From: Gammaproteobacteria bacterium
Lineage (GTDB): Bacteria > Pseudomonadota > Gammaproteobacteria > Pseudomonadales > Halieaceae
Direction: 5' to 3'
Length of the DNA stretch: 64,000 nt
Assembly (NCBI GenBank): GCA_024686215.1
Contig: JAIBDN010000006.1
Span: 1-64,000 of the forward strand
Below are positions 57,477 to 64,000 of the stretch, one piece after another (position 1 is the first letter of the stretch; each line of letters begins with the position of its first letter). The notes under the pieces were generated by a model that saw only the letters and a list, made by a program, of their open reading frames with translations, did no database searches and was not told where the DNA came from. Made by a program: the position numbers and the translations under genes.

Positions 57477-58550
57477 GTGTTTAGTCTGCCGCTATTACCC
57501 AGTCCCCGCCTGTTGTGCGCTGCATTATTGTGCATCGCCATCAACGCCCCGACACAAGCGGAAACAGACTACCTGAGCTTTGCCACTGAAGATGAGGCGA
57601 ATACCACAGAGATCTTTCGCCAGGCGAGTCCGGCGGTAGTCTACGTCACCAATACAGCGTTAAGGCGCAGCTTTTTCACCCTGAATGTGGAAGAAATTCC
57701 CAGCGGCTCAGGCACTGGTTTCGTGTGGGACGTAAGTGGCCTGGTGGTTACCAACTTTCACGTGATTGCTGGCGCGCACAAACTTACGGTCACCCTGCAG
57801 GATCGCACTGAACACGAGGCAGACGTAATCGGTGTTGCACCGGAGAAGGATCTCGCAGTTTTGCGTATTAAGAACCCACCCGAGCACTTGGCAACCCTCC
57901 CCATGGGTGATTCCCAAGAGCTCACCGTGGGGCGCAAAGTCCTGGCCATCGGCAACCCCTTCGGCCTGGATACCACTCTCACCACAGGCATCGTAAGCGC
58001 CCTCGGGCGTGAGATACAGGCCCCCGGTGAACGCAAAATTCGCGGCGTAATCCAAACCGACGCTGCGATTAATCCCGGCAACTCCGGCGGCCCGCTACTC
58101 AACTCCCTGGGACAACTGGTGGGTGTAAATACGGCTATCTACAGCCCCAGTGGTGCCAGTGCCGGCATCGGCTTTGCCATTCCGGTGAACACGGTAAAAG
58201 AAGTGGTACCCCAGTTGATTAGCTATGGACGCATTCTACGGCCCATGATCGGCGTGGAGCTGGCCAGCGACCGCTGGGTGCGACGCTACAAGATCAAGGG
58301 CCTGCCAGTAGTGCAGGTTTACCCGGGCTTACCTGCCGCCGAGGCTGGCCTGCGCGCCGCCTATCGTGATGCCCGGGGCCAGGTGGTGCTGGGAGATATC
58401 ATTACCCATGTTAACGATAAGGCCATCCGCAGTAACGACGATTATTACAACGCCCTGGAAGCCTACGAGCCGGGTCAAAAGATAACGCTCAAGACCCGTT
58501 TCGAGGATAAAGAAGCCAGCTTCGACATGGAGCTGATCGAATCCCAGTGA
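57477..58550 (+). CDS. Trypsin-like serine protease with PDZ domain (DegS/HtrA type)
   Basis: Exported S1C protease of 357 residues with a signal or anchor at about residues 1-28. The catalytic triad is intact: His95 in VTNFHVIAG, Asp125 in EKDLAVLRI and Ser203 in GNSGGPLL. One C-terminal PDZ domain follows from about residue 260, so the layout is that of DegS rather than DegP, although no rseP or anti-sigma gene is near. The GTG at 57477 has AAGGAG upstream; an open frame to 57414 overlaps the DUF1499 gene. Confidence 0.9.
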   Translation: MFSLPLLPSPRLLCAALLCIAINAPTQAETDYLSFATEDEANTTEIFRQASPAVVYVTNTALRRSFFTLNVEEIPSGSGTGFVWDVSGLVVTNFHVIAGAHKLTVTLQDRTEHEADVIGVAPEKDLAVLRIKNPPEHLATLPMGDSQELTVGRKVLAIGNPFGLDTTLTTGIVSALGREIQAPGERKIRGVIQTDAAINPGNSGGPLLNSLGQLVGVNTAIYSPSGASAGIGFAIPVNTVKEVVPQLISYGRILRPMIGVELASDRWVRRYKIKGLPVVQVYPGLPAAEAGLRAAYRDARGQVVLGDIITHVNDKAIRSNDDYYNALEAYEPGQKITLKTRFEDKEASFDMELIESQ

Positions 58551-58554
58551 GCCC

Positions 58555-59304
58555 TCAGGACAGGGTGCCCCCGTCCACGCGGATATCTTCACCGGTGATG
58601 TGTATGCCGTCTGCACTGGCCAGCATGGCTATCACACCCGCCATGACCTCGGGGCCCTTGGCACCGGAAATTGACATGATGCGAGGCAACAAATCCCAGT
58701 CCATGGTCTCGGGAAAACCCACGTCATCCGTCATACCGGTTTTAATATCTCCCGGGCACACGCAATTGGCGCGCACGCCGCGCTTGGCATACTCCACGGC
58801 AATACTGCGGGTCATAGCCAACACACCACCCTTACTGGCCGAGTAGGCCACACCACAGGGCAGACCCGACAGGGCGGCAGTGGAAGCGGCGTTGATGATG
58901 CTACCCCCGCTTTCCAGCAGGTGCGGCAATACCGCACGACACAACAACATGGTACCGGTCAGGTTAATATCAATGACTTTCTGCCAATGAGCGGTCTGCA
59001 GTTGCTCAGTGTCGTCGAAACGCAGGATCCCCGCCATATTCACCAACGCGTAAAGGCTGCCGTAATGCGCAACGCACTCTGCAACACAGGCCTGCACACT
59101 GGCTTCGTCGCCCACATCACACACCCGGGCTGTGGCCTCACCTCCGGCACTGACAATTTCTGCAACCGTGGCCTCCAGCGCCTGCGCATTCAGGTCCACG
59201 CAGAATACCGAACCGCCCTCCGCCGCTACCCGTGCAGCACTCGCTTTACCAATGCCACTGCCGGCGCCGGTAACCAGAACCACTTTATTTTCGAATCTTT
59301 GCAT
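58555..59304 (-). CDS. SDR family oxidoreductase, FabG-like
   Basis: A 249-residue NAD(P)-dependent dehydrogenase: cofactor motif VTGAGSGIGKASA near the start, Asp after strand two (FCVDLNA), NMAGI, and the catalytic residues in NAASTAALSG and VAYSASKGGVLAM. The C-terminal IRVDGGTLS is typical of 3-oxoacyl-ACP reductase-like SDRs. It stands between the protease gene (convergent, 4 bases apart) and the acyl-CoA dehydrogenases (divergent). Confidence 0.9.
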   Translation of the reverse strand: MQRFENKVVLVTGAGSGIGKASAARVAAEGGSVFCVDLNAQALEATVAEIVSAGGEATARVCDVGDEASVQACVAECVAHYGSLYALVNMAGILRFDDTEQLQTAHWQKVIDINLTGTMLLCRAVLPHLLESGGSIINAASTAALSGLPCGVAYSASKGGVLAMTRSIAVEYAKRGVRANCVCPGDIKTGMTDDVGFPETMDWDLLPRIMSISGAKGPEVMAGVIAMLASADGIHITGEDIRVDGGTLS

Positions 59305-59571
59305 CGAGCCTCTCCCATAACAGAGGCGACAGCATGCAACTCAGCGCCGGCTGCGGTCAACAAGCGCAGTACGCGGCAGTAAACCGCTACAGAATCATTC
59401 CCCAGGCGTTTCGATTGTGTCCATTATTGTCAGCTGGGCTGACTTATTAAGCCATTGTCTTGTGCTGCCGGGGAGTTACCCTGATGCACCTTTATCTGGC
59501 CGCCCGGCGCTCGTATTATAGAGCGCCATGAATGACGGCCCTTTCCCGACTTATTTATCAAGGAACGCGCC
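59305..59571. other. Divergent intergenic region
   Basis: 267 bases between the FabG-like SDR gene and the acyl-CoA dehydrogenase pair. No gene or clear operator was recognised; promoters for both directions must lie here. Confidence 0.4.
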
Positions 59572-60789
59572 ATGTCAGCAGCGCTCAGGAGAGAAACCTT
59601 GCAACAAGACCTTGACCAGTTCCGCACTGCAGTGCGTCAGTGGATGGAGGCCAATTGTCCAGAATCCCAGCGCCAGGCGATCACCCCTGAAGAACAGTTC
59701 TGGGGCGGGCGCCGGGGCGAGTTTGCCAGTGCAGATGCCAAACTGTGGTACGAACGCATGCGCGATCAGGGCTGGATTGCACCGGAGTGGCCCAAGGAAT
59801 ACGGCGGCGGCGGCCTGACAGACCAGCACGCGAGAATCATCAAGGATGAGATGAAACGCATCAACGCGCGCGCACCGGTATACGGTATCGGCATCTGGAT
59901 GCTCGGCCCGGCCATCCTGGAATACGGCAACGAACAACAAAAGCAACAACATATCCGCGCGATCATTAACGCCGAAACACGCTGGGCACAGGGATATTCC
60001 GAACCCGGCGCCGGCTCTGACCTGGCCAGCCTGCAGTGCAAGGCAGAAGATAAGGGCGACCACTTCCTGGTCAATGGCAGCAAAATATGGACGACTGCCG
60101 CGGACAAATGCGACTGGATCTTTTGCCTGGTGCGCACTGATTTCACCGTCAAGAAACAGGAAGGTATCAGCTTTTTACTGATCGACATGGACAACCCGGG
60201 AATATCCACCACACCGATCGGGTTGATCAGTGGTGAATCCGAATTTTGCCAAACCTTTTTCGACAATGTGAAAGTGCCCAAGGAAAACCTGGTGGGTGAA
60301 CTGAACAAGGGCTGGTCGGTGGCCAAAGCGCTACTGGTACACGAGCGCAAGCTGATGGCGGAAATGGGCAGTGATTCTCCGCGCAAGATCGTGGTTCCCA
60401 ATGAAGCAGCCCACAAGTACCTGGAATTTGAGAATGGCAAGATCGCCGATGCACAGCTACGCAGCGACCTTATCGATTACAACATGCAAATGCATGCCAT
60501 CGCCCTCACCCATTTTCGTACCTTCGAAGAAAAGACCAATGGCATACGCAGTGCCGCACCTCTGGTCATGAAGTACCTTGGCACCGAGGCGGAAAAAACC
60601 AAGAGCGAGTTATTGCTTGCCATCATGGGCACTCAGGGGCTGGGCTGGGAAGGTGACAGCTTTACACCTGAGGAGTTGGACACCCTGCGACTATGGGCCA
60701 TGTCGAAAGCCATGACCATTGCTGGCGGCAGCTCCGAGATCCAGCTCAACGTGATCGCCAAGTCAATTCTCGAATTGCCCCAATCCTAG
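59572..60789 (+). CDS. Acyl-CoA dehydrogenase, probable catalytic subunit of a heteromeric enzyme
   Basis: FAD flavoprotein of 405 residues oxidising an acyl-CoA at the alpha-beta bond. Visible motifs are WPKEYGGGGLTDQHARII, the FAD-contacting AQGYSEPGAGSDLASL and WTTAADKCDWIFCLVRT, and AIMGTQGLGWEGD near the end. The common C-terminal catalytic Glu position is Gly (IAGGSSEIQ), but Glu258 in LLVHERK falls at the alternative base site used by isovaleryl-CoA dehydrogenase. The next gene encodes a partner without either glutamate, as in alpha2-beta2 enzymes of steroid side-chain breakdown. A 12-base gap separates them. Confidence 0.9.
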   Translation: MSAALRRETLQQDLDQFRTAVRQWMEANCPESQRQAITPEEQFWGGRRGEFASADAKLWYERMRDQGWIAPEWPKEYGGGGLTDQHARIIKDEMKRINARAPVYGIGIWMLGPAILEYGNEQQKQQHIRAIINAETRWAQGYSEPGAGSDLASLQCKAEDKGDHFLVNGSKIWTTAADKCDWIFCLVRTDFTVKKQEGISFLLIDMDNPGISTTPIGLISGESEFCQTFFDNVKVPKENLVGELNKGWSVAKALLVHERKLMAEMGSDSPRKIVVPNEAAHKYLEFENGKIADAQLRSDLIDYNMQMHAIALTHFRTFEEKTNGIRSAAPLVMKYLGTEAEKTKSELLLAIMGTQGLGWEGDSFTPEELDTLRLWAMSKAMTIAGGSSEIQLNVIAKSILELPQS

Positions 60790-60801
60790 GAGACCCGGAG
60801 C

Positions 60802-61941
60802 ATGGCATTGGTACTGAATGAAGAACAACGTTTGCTGCAGGACACCGCCAGGGAATTCCTGGATAGCAACGCACCGGTAGCGGCATTGCGCAAATTGCGC
60901 GACGCTCAAGACCCATTGGGCTACGCCCCCGACCTGTGGCAGCAAATGACCGAATTGGGGTGGGCCAGCATTATTTTGCCTGAGGCATTTGGCGGCCTGG
61001 AATTTGGCTTTATGGGCCTGGGCGTGGTCATGGAAGAGACCGGGCGAACCCTGACTGCCTCACCACTGCTGGCATCAGCAGTGGTTGGCGCTTCGGCTAT
61101 TTTACTGGGAGGCACTGCAGCGCAGAAAGAAACCCTGCTACCGGCAGTCGCCGGCGGGGAGCTGACCACGGCACTGGCACTGGAAGAAAGTCACCATCAC
61201 CGTCCACACCAGATTGCAACGACGCTTGAAAACCAGGGGGGGGAATTTCTGCTCAATGGCCGCAAGACCTTCGTACTCGATGGCCACAGTGCCGACAAGC
61301 TGGTTGTAGTGGCACGCAGCAGCGGTGGAACCAACGACCGCGAGGGGCTCACCCTGTTACTGGTCGATCGCGAAGCTCCCGGCGTTGCCGTAACGCGCAC
61401 CATCATGGCCGACAGCCGCAATACCTCCAATATGACGTTCGAACAAGTCACTGTTCACGCCGCTGCCATCATTGGGGAGGTCGGTGCGGGTTGGTCGATA
61501 CTCGAACCGGTACTGGACAGAGGCCGCGTGGCGATTGCCGCTGAAATGATGGGGCTGTCCCTGGAGGCTTTCGAGCGCACTGTAGCCTACCTGAAAGAAC
61601 GCGAGCAGTTCGGCGCTTTGATTGGCAGCTTCCAGGCACTGCAACATCGAGCCGCGCAGATGCAGGCAGAAATCGAATTGTGCCGTTCAGTATTACTGCA
61701 AACACTGTCAGCGGTAGATGAAACGCCGGAGCAATTGCCCATGCTGGCAAGTCTGGCCAAAACCAAACTTAATGAACTGGTAAAACTGGTGACCAATGAA
61801 GCCGTACAGATGCACGGTGGCATCGGCGTTACCGACGAACTGGAAATCGGCTTCTTCCTGAAGCGCGCCCGGGTCGCGGTGCAGATCTTCGGTGACACTG
61901 GTTTTCACAAGGACAGATACGCCACTTTGTGTGGCTACTAA
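60802..61941 (+). CDS. Acyl-CoA dehydrogenase-like protein, probable non-catalytic partner subunit
   Basis: A 379-residue acyl-CoA dehydrogenase fold: N-terminal helical domain (FGGLEFGFMGLGVVMEETGRT), middle beta domain (LLNGRKTFVLDGHSADKLVVVAR), and C-terminal domain with AVQMHGGIGVTDE and QIFGDTGFHKDR. Both common sites for the catalytic base lack glutamate: Gly241 (DRGRVA) and the QIFGD segment where IYEG is normally found. It is therefore likely the structural or FAD-sharing partner of the preceding enzyme. GAGACC-type ribosome site. Confidence 0.88.
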   Translation: MALVLNEEQRLLQDTAREFLDSNAPVAALRKLRDAQDPLGYAPDLWQQMTELGWASIILPEAFGGLEFGFMGLGVVMEETGRTLTASPLLASAVVGASAILLGGTAAQKETLLPAVAGGELTTALALEESHHHRPHQIATTLENQGGEFLLNGRKTFVLDGHSADKLVVVARSSGGTNDREGLTLLLVDREAPGVAVTRTIMADSRNTSNMTFEQVTVHAAAIIGEVGAGWSILEPVLDRGRVAIAAEMMGLSLEAFERTVAYLKEREQFGALIGSFQALQHRAAQMQAEIELCRSVLLQTLSAVDETPEQLPMLASLAKTKLNELVKLVTNEAVQMHGGIGVTDELEIGFFLKRARVAVQIFGDTGFHKDRYATLCGY

Positions 61942-61954
61942 GAGGAATCAGGCA

Positions 61955-62311
61955 ATGCAAGCCAGCGATAAGATAGCCGTGGTACACAAGTATGTGGAAG
62001 CCTTCGACAAGGCCGACATCACTATCATCAGAGAGATTTACGCCGCGGATGCCAGGGTGGAAGACCCGGTAGGCACCGATGCACATGAGGGCATTGAGGC
62101 AGTCTGCGCCTTCTACGCAGGGGCACTGGGATCCGGTGCAAAACTGGCACTCACCGGAGAACCGCGCTGCGCAGGGAATGCGGTGGCCTTTCCCTTCCAG
62201 GCCCGCAGCGGTGCTTTGACCGTCGATATCATTGATGTGTTTGAATTCAACGAGCATGGCAAGATCAGCAGTATGAAGGCCTACTGGGGCGCCGAGAACA
62301 TGAAGACCTGA
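61955..62311 (+). CDS. NTF2-like/ketosteroid isomerase-like protein
   Basis: A 118-residue cone-fold protein of the SnoaL/steroid delta-isomerase type: VVHKYVEAFDKADITIIREIYAADARVEDPVGTDAHEGIEAV at the front and IDVFEFNEHGKISSMKAYWGAEN at the end, as in ketosteroid isomerase-like proteins. Asp in ARVEDP and a Tyr near residue 14 are plausible catalytic positions. Activity is not proved; the location beside the dehydrogenases supports a role in degradation of a cyclic or steroid-like lipid. GAGGAA lies upstream of the ATG at 61955. Confidence 0.85.
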   Translation: MQASDKIAVVHKYVEAFDKADITIIREIYAADARVEDPVGTDAHEGIEAVCAFYAGALGSGAKLALTGEPRCAGNAVAFPFQARSGALTVDIIDVFEFNEHGKISSMKAYWGAENMKT

Positions 62312-62425
62312 TAGCCGCAAAACACAGAATCACCCCTGGCCTGCACACCCCGCTGATCGGGTAACAAGTTATAGCCGGCAACGCTGCATGCTATGCTGCT
62401 GCAATTGCTGACAGTGGAGATCCCG

Positions 62426-63280
62426 ATGCTGGAAAAACATGTTGCGATCACCGGCGCCACCGCCGGCATCGGCCGTTACGCGGCGCTGGATTTCGCCAGC
62501 CGCGGCGCCGATTTAACCCTGTTTTGCCGCAATCCGGACAAGGCTGTGGCGCTGCAGCAGGAGATTACCGCCGCCGGGGGCAAGTCTCCCACTATCATTG
62601 CCATGGACATGGCTGACCTCAGCAGCGTGCGCCAGGCGGCAGAGGAATTTCTGGCCAGCGCTCGCCCACTGGACGTATTGCTGAACAACGCAGGGGTGGT
62701 CAATACCAGCCGCAGGGAAACCGTAGACGGCTTTGAAGAAACACTGGCCGTCAATCACTTCGCGCCCTTCCTGCTCACGGGCTTGTTATTACCCGCTCTG
62801 CAGCAGGCCAATCATGCCCGCATCGTCAACGTGGCCTCCCACGCCCACACCTTCGTCAAAAGCATGGGCTTCGATGACATGCAGGCCGAGAAGGGCTATA
62901 AAACTTTTCGTGAATACGGGCGTTCCAAACTGGCCAATATTTTATTCACTCGCAGCCTGGCCCGGCGCCTGGAGGGCACCGACATTACGGTGAACTGCCT
63001 GCACCCGGGCGCTGTGGCAACCTCCCTGGGGACAAACAACAAAGGACTGGTGAGCTGGCTGCTACCGGCGCTGCTAAAACCTTTTTTTCGCAGCCCGCAA
63101 CAAGGTGCAGCAACCTCCATCTACCTGTGTACCAGCGAGGAGGTCAGTGCGACCAGCGGCGAGTATTTCGCCAACTGCAAGCAGGCCAGGGCCAAGCCCT
63201 GGGGCCGCGATGACCAACAGGCACAACGTCTGTGGGAGTACACGCAGGAAACGCTTGGCTACAACTACCCCGCGCTATAG
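62426..63280 (+). CDS. SDR family oxidoreductase, retinol-dehydrogenase-like
   Basis: A 284-residue dehydrogenase with ITGATAGIGRYAAL near the N-terminus, NNAGV, SxSH-type NVASHAHTF and the catalytic Tyr-Lys in YGRSKLANILFTRSLA. The sequence pattern and long C-terminal part (PGAVATSLGTNNKG, PFFRSPQQGAATSIYL) resemble retinol/steroid dehydrogenases and WW-domain oxidoreductases. GGAG lies just before the ATG at 62426. It is preceded by a 114-base gap, so it may have its own promoter. Confidence 0.9.
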   Translation: MLEKHVAITGATAGIGRYAALDFASRGADLTLFCRNPDKAVALQQEITAAGGKSPTIIAMDMADLSSVRQAAEEFLASARPLDVLLNNAGVVNTSRRETVDGFEETLAVNHFAPFLLTGLLLPALQQANHARIVNVASHAHTFVKSMGFDDMQAEKGYKTFREYGRSKLANILFTRSLARRLEGTDITVNCLHPGAVATSLGTNNKGLVSWLLPALLKPFFRSPQQGAATSIYLCTSEEVSATSGEYFANCKQARAKPWGRDDQQAQRLWEYTQETLGYNYPAL

Positions 63281-63330
63281 CCACTGCTACAGGAACGTAG
63301 CGACAGGACGTGTATGAATAGAAGGGCTTC

Positions 63331-63609
63331 ATGGATTTATTGTTGACCGGCATGGGTGTGGTTTTCGTCGGCGCACCGCCTATTGCCCTGCTGCTGGGTG
63401 CGGTATTCGCGATATTGTACTTCCGCGGCCGCCAGCGCACAGTACTGGCCGCTGGGCTATTGTGGACTGCTTACGGCGCTTATGAAACTGCGATTAAGCT
63501 GCAGTTTATCTGCCCTGAGGGGTGCAATATCCGCGTAGACCTGTTGTTGATCTACCCACTGCTGACCATCGTCTCTACACTTGCCCTGGTGAAATTCTTG
63601 CGCCGATAA
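63331..63609 (+). CDS. Small membrane protein of unknown function
   Basis: A 92-residue protein with three hydrophobic segments (about residues 8-29, 37-52 and 69-87) and two cysteines in FICPEGCNIRVDLL. Not recognised. It is in the same direction as its neighbours, 50 bases after the SDR gene, and has the look of a real gene in length and codon pattern. Confidence 0.6.
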   Translation: MDLLLTGMGVVFVGAPPIALLLGAVFAILYFRGRQRTVLAAGLLWTAYGAYETAIKLQFICPEGCNIRVDLLLIYPLLTIVSTLALVKFLRR

Positions 63610-63679
63610 ACAGGCCCGATATTGACCGCTAGGCACGCTCACCTTGCAATAGAACCGGCAAAGCCCCAAAATTCGCCCC

Positions 63680-64000
63680 ATGTTTAAAGCCCACTTCGCC
63701 ACATTAGCCGCCCTCGCCCTCACTCTGCTGTTGTTACCGCAGGTCCAGGCCAATGAGGATTACCCACCCCAGGTCAAACCCATCATCGAGCAGCGCTGTA
63801 TGGTTTGCCACGGCTGCTATGACGCGCCCTGCCAGTTGAAACTGGATGCCTGGGCGGGATTGCAACGCGGTGCCAGCAAAGAAATGGTTTACGACGGTAC
63901 CCGCCTGCGCACGGCCAACCTGACACGTTTGTTTGAAGATGCAAAAACGACACAAGAGTGGCGCGATAAAGGGTTTTATTCGGTATTGAGTGAGCAATCT
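63680..64000 (+). CDS. cti: Fatty acid cis/trans isomerase, 5' part (runs off the window)
   Basis: The first 107 codons are open to the window end. A signal peptide (about residues 1-25, ending VQANE) is followed by PQVKPIIEQRCMVCHGCYDAPCQLKL. This matches the N-terminus of the periplasmic cis/trans isomerase, which converts cis to trans unsaturated fatty acids in phospholipids to stiffen the membrane under solvent or heat stress. CMVCH is its c-type heme-binding motif. The start is the ATG at 63680. Confidence 0.85.
   Translation, partial: MFKAHFATLAALALTLLLLPQVQANEDYPPQVKPIIEQRCMVCHGCYDAPCQLKLDAWAGLQRGASKEMVYDGTRLRTANLTRLFEDAKTTQEWRDKGFYSVLSEQS

Overview
The window looks like chromosomal core DNA of a gammaproteobacterium, most likely a marine lineage near the Halieaceae/Cellvibrionales with relatives in Pseudomonas. 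The strongest evidence is gene order: mutS, then fdxA, rpoS-nlpD-(DUF368)-pcm-truD-ispF-ispD-ftsB-eno-kdsA-pyrG-tilS-accA follows the order known from Pseudomonas, with lineage-specific insertions. The family assignment is inference. No tRNA, rRNA, IS element, prophage or CRISPR array was seen.

Layout. 1-2.4 kb: glutathione-dependent formaldehyde oxidation (frmA-fghA) and a DUF1653 protein. 2.9-9.1 kb: a small membrane protein, then a caa3-type cytochrome c oxidase operon (diheme subunit II, subunit I, two subunit III paralogues, subunit IV, SCO). 9.3-19.6 kb: mutS, a VanZ-like protein, an AcrAB-type RND pump flanked by near-identical sequences, fdxA, a cysteine-rich secreted protein, a [2Fe-2S] ferredoxin, a DUF1080 lipoprotein and a VOC protein. 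19.8-32.7 kb: a 112-base palindromic element, then the long minus-strand housekeeping run from accA down to rpoS, in which surE is absent and a DUF368 lipid-carrier transporter sits between pcm and nlpD.

32.8-50.5 kb: a higBA toxin-antitoxin pair with a compact self-regulated promoter, a MAPEG protein, a methyltransferase, then an unusual block: two exported beta-lactamase-fold serine hydrolases, a large exported PEP/pyruvate-binding-type dikinase with water-dikinase-like domain order, and a divergently transcribed ATP/ADP-translocase-like carrier. After it come rluA-type synthase, SIMPL protein, sulfurtransferase, DUF2244, crotonase, a 2OG-Fe(II) oxygenase beside a perfect FNR/Anr box, rimO-rsmE, a CBS protein and msrA-dinB.

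50.6-64 kb: a Tat-exported PhoD-type phosphatase, a small ORF-VWA-DnaJ module preceded by a structured leader, and a lipid or steroid/terpenoid-like catabolic region (EthD protein, three SDRs, a probable heteromeric acyl-CoA dehydrogenase pair, an NTF2/ketosteroid-isomerase-like protein) interrupted by a DUF1499 protein and a DegS-like protease. The window ends inside a fatty acid cis/trans isomerase gene.

The best candidate for an undescribed system is the 34.8-41.3 kb block, because an ATP-dependent dikinase carrying an export signal next to a nucleotide-carrier-like transporter is not explained by known housekeeping functions.
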